Shown here: positions 57,800-64,000 of the stretch, in pieces | Layout of the letters: every line of letters starts with the position of its first letter | How positions within the stretch are numbered: the stretch's first letter is position 1 | Assembly (NCBI GenBank): GCA_021234155.1 | Contig: JAJEKV010000041.1 | Span: forward strand, 2,904,829-2,968,828 | Reading direction: 5' to 3' | Source: Isoetes taiwanensis | Lineage: Eukaryota; Streptophyta; Lycopodiopsida; Isoetales; Isoetaceae | Length of the DNA: 64,000 nucleotides | Program-made: the position numbers and the translations under genes | The notes under the pieces: model-generated | The model's input: only the letters and a program-made list of their open reading frames with translations | What the model was told of the DNA's origin: nothing | Database searches by the model: none

Positions 57800-58700
57800 T
57801 TACTCGATATTGTCCCCGAGCACGCCCCAACTCTTACCCCCGGGTTGATCGCTTCTCTTGGAGTTGCTGGTGCCTCCTCCAAACTTATAGCTTTATCTTC
57901 GGCCTGCGCAACTGACCTTGGGTTGATTGCTCTAACAAGCCTCTTGATATTGCTGTTCAACCCCTCAATGTAAGTATCCACGGCTTGCCTCTCTGAGACT
58001 CCAGGAACATGCAGCCTGAGCCTCATAAATTCTTCTGTATACTTAGCCACTGATAAGCTACCCCGATTCAACCTCAGAAATCTGCCGGAATCTGTCTACT
58101 AGTATGAGACCTTGGCACGTAGTGCTTGCGGAAAGCCTTGCTGAAGGTCTTAAACCTGCAATTGTTCCTCTTCAGCTTGTTGGATTTAGCATATCCCTTC
58201 CACCAGATCCTTGCCGGTCCAATAAGGTTAGCTGTAGCAACTTTCCCTATGTCCTTGTCTTTCATACCGTATGAGTTGCCAAATTCTTCCATTTCATCAA
58301 GCCATGCTTCAGCCTCCATGCCTCGATCTGTTTTTCCCCGAAACCGGCCGAAGCTTCCTTGTCTTCCATACATTGCTCATAGCACTATCCACCTTTTTCT
58401 CGATAGTCACCGCCTTTCTTGCTCTTTTCCTTGCTTTTAGGTGTGCCCGACCGACCGCTTGAAAGCTAGAGCCGTCCTCACCGGAAGAGCTATCTCGATG
58501 AGCTGGAGCTAGATGATGATGGACTCCTGGTTCTCCTCTTCCTTCTCCTATCTCTCGACGCTCCCCCCGTTGCCCTCCCCCTTCCTCGCCGAGGGACTTC
58601 GCCACCACCCTAAAACAAGGTGGAGGTGGAGGACCATCTTCCCATTCATTCATGAGTTGATGAGGTGTTGCATCCGGTTCCTCATCTCGCACCAACCTTG
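57800..58700 (-). pseudogene. gag capsid region of the chromovirus
   Basis: AEAWLDEMEEFGNSYGMKDK and LIGPARIWWKGYAKSNK (58140-58310) match the retrotransposon gag core (W..xE..F......D..K...A...L.G.A..WW). SVAKYTEEFMRLRLHVPGVS (~58000-58060) is the next gag block. The N-terminal part is rich in Arg, Lys and Pro. Confidence 0.8.
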
Positions 58701-58829
58701 CGCTGATCGGCCTCCTCGTGACATATCCTGCTCAACGCCTTCATGTTCTCTCGCCAAACAAGTTCCTTGGTACCCAATTATGTGGTCGGTGGCCGATCTT
58801 GAGATCCTCGTGACTTGAGTTCCTTGCTG

Positions 58830-61388
58830 CCGCAAGGATTGATCATCAATACATTTTATTTGGGTTAGATGTTGATCAATTTTACTTGCAATTGAATTAT
58901 CTTTAGTTATAAGAAATCATACAAAGCCTTACATTGACAAAACAGTTAATAGTCATTAATACATAAGGATTACATGATAAGGTAGATATATCTTAGCACA
59001 ATGGGTACAAGAAATACTTAGCACAAAACTTAAGAAAATTTTACAACTATTCAATGGCCTCCCGAAAGCCTGAAGAAGTTCTTGACATCCCTGAATCGGA
59101 GGCCTTTGCCGAGGTTGCGCAAGATGTTCCTCGCCGATCTTCCTTCAAGTGCTTTCGGGCCATCTCCTGTTCCGGAGTTCTGATGTCGCTGTCGCTACCA
59201 CTGAAAGTGTTGCATCCCTAAGGTGCCCTCTCGCAAAATCGAGGCAATGGAGCGCGACTGCCCTGTTGAAAAGAATGATGTGATCGGCATGGGCGTATAT
59301 CTTCGAGTGCTGCCCGAAGCCCGAAAGTGCTATGAGAAGTGCCACGGATTCTTCCCCCCTTGGGCTGAACTCCTTGTGGAAGACTATCATTTGCCCTTGG
59401 TCGAGGGTCGAAGATAGTAGCGGCGTCGCGGCCCTTCCCTACGCCATGATCCAAAGGCCCTTCCTCGAAGCCGCTTTCACCGTAGGCATCAACCGCCATC
59501 GTCTTCATGATCCCTCCACATGCCGGGTTGCATTGTCCAAGTTGATGCCGCTGACCCTTCCCTCATGCTCCTGCTCGAACTGGCTCGGCTTTGAGCTTGG
59601 GCCCTTCCCCGTTTGTAGAGTGTGCTCAGATCTGAACTCCTCCTCCGAGATGATAGGTTCCTCGCTGCCGATAGATCTCCCTTTATTCGGCCGATAGGGT
59701 CGCTATGTCCCACATTGTCTCCCCAAAGATAAGAGTGTCTCTCCGCCAGCCCCTTTGGGATCTCCCCGGTATGAGTAGTCGATGAGGTCTCAAGCTTCTT
59801 CCCCGCGGTGCTATCATGCCCAAGAGCTCATCGATTCAAGACCCCTGCTCCCGACAAGGGACAAGTTGAGGATGTCATTTGCAAAATGTACTCCTCCCCG
59901 CCGATGACTATCGGCGACGACAGAGCCGTGATGCCGACCGGGTGGGTCGGTAGTCGCTTCTCACGCCGTCGCCATGCCTCGACGCGATACCTCCGCATTC
60001 TTGTTGCCTCCCCGCTCTCCCATTCGGGTTCGCCCTCCCTAGCCGCCAGAGTCTTCATGGATCTATAGAGATGGTGCCCCCGACGCCGCGCCATAGTATT
60101 CGTAGGGCGGAGGACTCTATATTCGTGGATTTGATCCCGGGCTCTCTACGGGTATCAAGTGGCGCTAAGTCTAAGGGGCTGAACAGAGGGTTCCCCTACT
60201 TTGTTGATTGACTTATAGTGCATGAAGAGGGCAAGGGTCGCCTGAAATGAAAGGTACCTATGCCTATTATGTCCGGTCATGTAATCGGGCATGGTCCTAG
60301 TCCTATCCCATAGTCAAGCTTGCCTTTGGATCCCCGCCAACTCTCGACCTAAGGCTTGGGTAAGTGTCTCAAGGGAAACCCACCCTCCCCCTAGGAGGCG
60401 CCTAACTTCCCAAGGCAGGACCGCTGGTCATATTGGCACATAATGTCCGTGTAGTAGGGTGTTCTAGTCAAAGTTGCATGAAGATCAAACAAGTGATCAA
60501 ACACGTAGAAGGCTTGATCTACTCGGAAGCTGATGGATATGGTGGCAAAAGATTGTACCATCTCTCAAAGTTGCTTTGGGCCATTGAGCGTGAAAGGGTG
60601 TAGAAAATGGCTTGCAAAGATCGCTGAGGATCGTAAAATCGCCTAAGGGGCGGGAGCAGCTTTCAGAGGGAAGAAAAATGGCAAATGGGGCCTATTTTTA
60701 TAGACTATGGGTGACCCTGGTTCGTGCAAAAAGGTACCTACCTAAGACGACCTTGGTTCTATGGCTCTGGGTGTCCAAATGAACTACCATGAAGTGCAAA
60801 CTTAAGCAAAACAAAGCAAGAAACACTACATGGCAATTTGTTGGATCAAATTTGGCTAATTTGGCTCAAAGATGGGCTGACCCGGTGAATCACATGATGG
60901 CCTCAGCGTCATGACGCAGACGCGCTTTGGCGCCATGCCTCACCCCGGCTTGGCCTGTTTTGGGCCAATTTTTGGTCATTTTTGGGAATTTAAAGATGCT
61001 AATATGGCTAATTGGGCCAATTCTAACCTAACTAGCAACTTATTTTGAGCAAAACTGACATCTAAAAGCAAGATTTTGGGGGTAGGCGGGTGAATCCGCG
61101 CGAAACGCGCCCGCGTCGCGGACGCAGAGGCCATTGGCGCGGTCTCACCCGACTGGCCCAATTTTTAGCATTTTAGATGATTTTTTTGCCAAAATTTTGT
61201 TGTAGTCATGATTTCTAGGGTGTTTCTAGGCATGCTATGAAGAATTCTACTACAATTGGGTTCTATTTCCTACATTTCAAGCATACAACATTTTTTTCTA
61301 ATTATAGAGGAAAATAACTTTTATATTAATAAGAAACATAGTTACATGAAAATTTTAATTCTTCTACAAAATTTACAAAATTTGAGGC
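58830..61388 (-). other. unassigned zone between the H3-like frame and gag
   Basis: Two coding-like patches on the element strand do not match gag or pol: SALSGFGQHSKIYAHADH-type sequence (~59300-59390, LIALSGFGQHSKIYAHADHI) and RYRVEAWRRREKRLPTHPVG (~59930-60000) with ITALSSPIVIGGEEYILQM next to it. The rest (60100-61380) is non-coding, with AT-rich parts. Such extra length before gag is unusual for a chromovirus. Confidence 0.4.
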
Positions 61389-62228
61389 CTAGGGCCTCTC
61401 CCTGCGGATCCTCCGTGCTAAGTGAATATCCTTAGGCATAAGGGTAACTCTCTTAGCATGGATAGCGCAGAGGTTCCCTTCCTCGAAGAGCTGGACCAGC
61501 TCTGCTTCGGAAGCCTCTTGCAGGGCCCGGGTCATTAGAGGGGTAACCCTATAATCGGTCCGGAACTGCTGCAAGACCTCTCTAAGGAGACGCTCGAAGG
61601 GCGCCTTCCTTATCAGGAGATTCGTGCACATCTGGAAGTGCCGAATCTCCCTAAACACCCGGGCATATGTGCTGTTCGGCCCGTGGTGAACCCTCTTGGG
61701 TTTTTCCGGTCTCGGTGGGGGTGGCTTGGGCTGGTTCTTCTTCGGCCTGCCGCCCACCACGACGCGCTGCACCTCCTGCTGGCAATACCACTCATTGTAC
61801 CTCGTCCAACGACGAAGGTACTCCTTGTATGCCACCATCTTCCGTTTGAACTCCCGGTCCTGCTGGAGCGCGAATGCCCGCTCCCCTACCTTTTGTTTCT
61901 TCACCACCTTAGGTGGTTCCGGCCACTTAGGGTAGGGTGGCCTAGCGTCGGGGTCCTGCTGCCCCTCCTCCTCCTCTTCTTCATCCCCGCCCTCCTGCTC
62001 CTCTTCCTCCCGCTGAGGCTCATCAATAACGATGGTCCGGCGAGGGCCATCGTTCCTCTTCTTCGTCCGTCGCTCTTGCTCCCTCAGCTCCCTCTCTCTC
62101 TCCCTTTTCTTCCTAGCGGCCCTCTCCTCCGGCCACTCTGCTACTTTTTCCTTTCCCTTCTTTTTGGGCACTGAAGGGCCCGCTTCTTCTACCTGTTGTT
62201 GTGCCTGTTCTTCCACCTCTTCTTCCAC
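61389..62228 (-). CDS. histone H3-fold protein inside a chromovirus
   Basis: A 279-codon unbroken frame on the element's coding strand, between 5' LTR and gag. Residues 1-185 are highly charged ([36 protein letters not shown], then [13 protein letters not shown]). Residues ~188-279 are a histone H3 fold: FREIRHFQ (alpha-N), [15 protein letters not shown] (alpha-1), [15 protein letters not shown] (alpha-2), [20 protein letters not shown] (loop 2, alpha-3) and a terminal RRIRRERP. By eye 32 of the last 40 residues equal canonical H3. C, H, R and D of the H3-H3' contact (CAIHAKR...KD) are kept. Loop 1 has the canonical length, without the extra residues typical of CENH3. The true start is uncertain: no ATG precedes residue 131 in this frame. 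Role unknown; a nucleosome-entering or chromatin-mimic protein is inference. Confidence 0.85.
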   Translation of the reverse strand: MEEEVEEQAQQQVEEAGPSVPKKKGKEKVAEWPEERAARKKRERERELREQERRTKKRNDGPRRTIVIDEPQREEEEQEGGDEEEEEEGQQDPDARPPYPKWPEPPKVVKKQKVGERAFALQQDREFKRKMVAYKEYLRRWTRYNEWYCQQEVQRVVVGGRPKKNQPKPPPPRPEKPKRVHHGPNSTYARVFREIRHFQMCTNLLIRKAPFERLLREVLQQFRTDYRVTPLMTRALQEASEAELVQLFEEGNLCAIHAKRVTLMPKDIHLARRIRRERP

Positions 62229-62318
62229 CTCGGTGTCTGTGGCCCCGAAATGGCGAGACTCGCCGGTCCTCTGGGTACCTGCCGACGGAGAACTGCTGCT
62301 GGGACTCTCCTCGGCGTC

Positions 62319-62484
62319 ATGGAAGGAGGCTTCGCTGCTGCTGCTGGCTGGGGGGAAGCTCCTCTTCCCCTTTCTTGGGTCGGAGGTGCTCCGGGATCTT
62401 CTTCACATGCCGCCCTGCTGCCTGCGCCATGGAGAGGGTAGGTCTTGTTCCAGGCTTCCTGTAGGTTTGCTTGGTGCGTGCCAT
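62319..62484 (-). CDS. short frame starting with the histone H3 tail (MARTKQT)
   Basis: From an ATG in good context (GATATGG) at 62484 the minus strand reads [20 protein letters not shown], then [20 protein letters not shown], 55 codons in all. ARTKQT is the exact start of histone H3 (Arg2, Thr3, Lys4), and RK at residues 9-10 parallels Arg8-Lys9. The next residue is Pro, not Ser. It lies 0.57 kb inside the 5' LTR and just upstream of the H3-fold frame on the same strand. Together they suggest the source was an H3 gene; I treat them as two separate parts. Confidence 0.7.
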
Positions 62485-63043
62485 ATCTTATGGTTCAGAA
62501 AATGGGTGACGAAGGGCTGAGCAAGAGAGAGTTGGAGGTGAAGGGTTGGAGAGAGAAAATGAGGTGTCAGATATTTAAAAAGGAGGGTCCCTGGGAATAT
62601 TCTCCTACCATAATTACCCCTATTTATTAGCCCCCCTTATTAATTACAAGATATTTAATAATTATTTAACTATTAATGTATATATTAACCTATATTAATT
62701 GATATTATCTTTAAATTTTCGAATTTTCCTAATGGTTCGAAGTGCAATTTATGAATTTGCGCCATTTTTCACCTGGGTCTCCGATTGGCATGATTCTTCG
62801 ACCCATTTTAGGTGAAATTTGATGCAGATGCATAATTTTCACTCCAAATTTACTAGAAGGTTCGTTTGACTCACTCAAATCTTCGTCTAACACTTAGCCT
62901 AATTCCTGACCCACTACCTAGGAGAAAATTTTTTCCCCCATTTTCGCGGTTCAATGGTGGAAATGTTTATTTCACACCCCTATAGGCCTGTTAGACTACT
63001 TCATGGTTATGGTCAGTGCTAGTTCTTGGTCAACCAAGAACAT
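62485..63043 (-). other. leader of the chromovirus, no gene seen
   Basis: AT-rich from 62620 to 63040; the only frame is the H3-tail start described separately. Expected leader or packaging region. Confidence 0.5.
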
Positions 63044-63055
63044 CGCTCGATACCA
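63044..63055 (-). other. primer binding site, initiator-Met type
   Basis: On the minus strand, two to three bases after the LTR end, TGGTATCGAGC resembles TGGTATCAGAGC, the complement of the plant initiator-Met tRNA 3' end. A near match, as usual for gypsy elements. Confidence 0.65.
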
Positions 63056-63058
63056 TTG

Positions 63059-64000
63059 TGACGCCCACGCTAAACGTGACGGCCACCCGTACCGCACACT
63101 CGGCAGAAATCCCCCATCCGGCTCAACAACCGCGATGGGCCCTTCGCCTCCCCCCGACTCTGAGGTGACTCCTAGTGCGGAAGGGAACACGAAGGTGTCT
63201 TGTCGCCCTTCCCCTATGGGCTCCTATAACAATTTGAGCGATAACACGCCGTAACTAGCATCAACATATACAAATACTACCTCGAAGGGTAGTGCATCAC
63301 TCATAATCCAAGGCAAAGATGATAATCACGAACCATAAAACATGAGAGCTCCTACCCGGCTCGGACTGTATGGAGGGATGACCGACCGCTAGGGCCTCAA
63401 GATAGAGCAGATCGAGTCATGGCAATGGCGAGGGCTGGCATAGAACAATGGTTAGGGTTGACCACTCCATCCGCCCCTCCCGCATACTTTGCGGATGGGC
63501 TAGATCAGGCTCGATAGGACTCTAGCCTTCCTGACACACGCAACCCCATGGCATAACCCATCGGGACTACTCCGTGTTGCATCTCCCTCGTCCGATGAGG
63601 CGAAGGGTTGCATCTCCCTTCCCGTGATCTAGAGGTGTGCCGTGGGCTAGAGAATCGTGGCGACACACGATTCGCACTGACCGAACCCCCAAAACGAGAG
63701 CCAAGCCAACACTTGCAGCCTCTCGAGAGGCGTGGCAACACCATTGCCCCAGAGGTGTCGGACCCATGCTCGCCCACACCGCAGTGACCACCATAAGCCT
63801 AGCCCACTATGGGATCCCCCGGCCCCCACTCGGGGATCCTCCCTCCACTTTCCCTCTAGCCCTGTTATATGGTGCTGAGTCATATCATAGCCTCAATAGC
63901 CCGGTGGGCTCCTATGCACATGTGCCGCAACTAATAGGAACTAAGGGGTCTACTCTAGGAGCATACTACATATGGCTCTAGGTCTCTACCCCCTTCCCCA
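63059..64000 (-). repeat. 5' LTR of the chromovirus, cut by the window edge
   Basis: 942 bp matching the first part of 51542-53185 (in plus coordinates), including TGACGCC, GAGGTGACTCCTAGTGCGG and GGCTCTAGGTCTCTACCCC. The remaining ~0.7 kb and the target duplication lie outside. Confidence 0.88.

Larger units (their letters stand above)
51542..64000 (-). mobile_element. chromovirus (Ty3/gypsy) with histone H3-like cargo, partial at window edge
   Basis: Minus-strand element: the 3' LTR is at 51542-53185 and the 5' LTR starts at 63059 and leaves the window, so about 12.5 kb or more in all. Parts in transcript order are primer site, H3-like frame, unassigned zone, gag, CCHC and protease, RT, RNase H, integrase, chromodomain, polypurine tract. 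The LTR copies differ by many small length changes (perhaps 85-90% alike by eye), so it is either older than the Tat-like element or affected by sequence error. The coding part has well over ten breaks, apart from the H3-like frame. Confidence 0.92.

Noticed and set aside
61638-62174. 178-codon plus-strand frame rich in Leu/Pro
   Set aside because: It is the complement of the H3-like frame's charged codons; the minus strand has the histone motifs.
61389-62228. CENH3 (centromeric H3) identity for the histone fold
   Set aside because: Loop 1 has the canonical H3 length and the C-terminal third is closest to ordinary H3; the long extension alone does not make it CENH3.

Overview
The window looks like a transposon-dense stretch of a large plant nuclear genome. 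The evidence is Arabidopsis-type telomere-like repeats (TTTAGGG, 9064-9103), a TNP2-type En/Spm (CACTA) transposase, two Ty3/gypsy elements of plant type, a LINE and a non-autonomous hAT element. I find no complete host gene, rRNA gene, full tRNA gene or CRISPR array. The species cannot be named from sequence alone.

Layout. 1-3250: AT-rich DNA with one possible minus-strand host exon (793-1040). 3270-9100: minisatellites and degenerate repeat arrays, including a repeat family in both orientations. 10440-14940: a decayed DNA-transposon coding region with a SET-domain stretch, an acidic reading frame, then a TNP2 transposase that still shows a clean intron. 15300-21380: CACTA-like ends around a five-copy array of ~1 kb units. 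21500-26310: a 0.85-kb polypyrimidine tract, ~110-bp repeats, an unrecognised decayed coding stretch and three short Arg/Pro-rich exons. 27200-32345: a LINE. 33915-45470: further Arg/Ser-rich exons of the same type, split by a 10.9-kb Ty3/gypsy element (34084-44964) with 2.44-kb LTRs and a 5-bp target duplication (GAACT). 46810-47236: a CACTA 3' end rich in the palindrome ACGTCGCATGCGACGT. 47401-48109: two possible host exons. 48404-50411: a 2.0-kb hAT element with perfect 17-bp inverted ends and an 8-bp target duplication. 50740-51541: an unrecognised decayed minus-strand gene. 51542 to beyond 64000: a minus-strand chromovirus (gag, protease, RT, RNase H, integrase, chromodomain) whose 5' LTR leaves the window.

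The most striking content is chromatin-related cargo. The chromovirus carries, between its 5' LTR and gag and on its coding strand, an 840-bp reading frame ending in a histone H3 fold (61389-62228). A separate short frame just upstream starts with the H3 tail signature MARTKQT (62484). A SET domain, the fold of histone-lysine methyltransferases, lies directly upstream of the TNP2 transposase. The 34-45 kb element appears to have a second, archaeal-type RNase H placed before its reverse transcriptase, an unusual order.

Caution: many frames in G/C-rich stretches are broken by small length changes, and repeat copies differ most at C/G runs, while AT-rich exons keep frame and splice phase. Part of the apparent decay could be sequence error.
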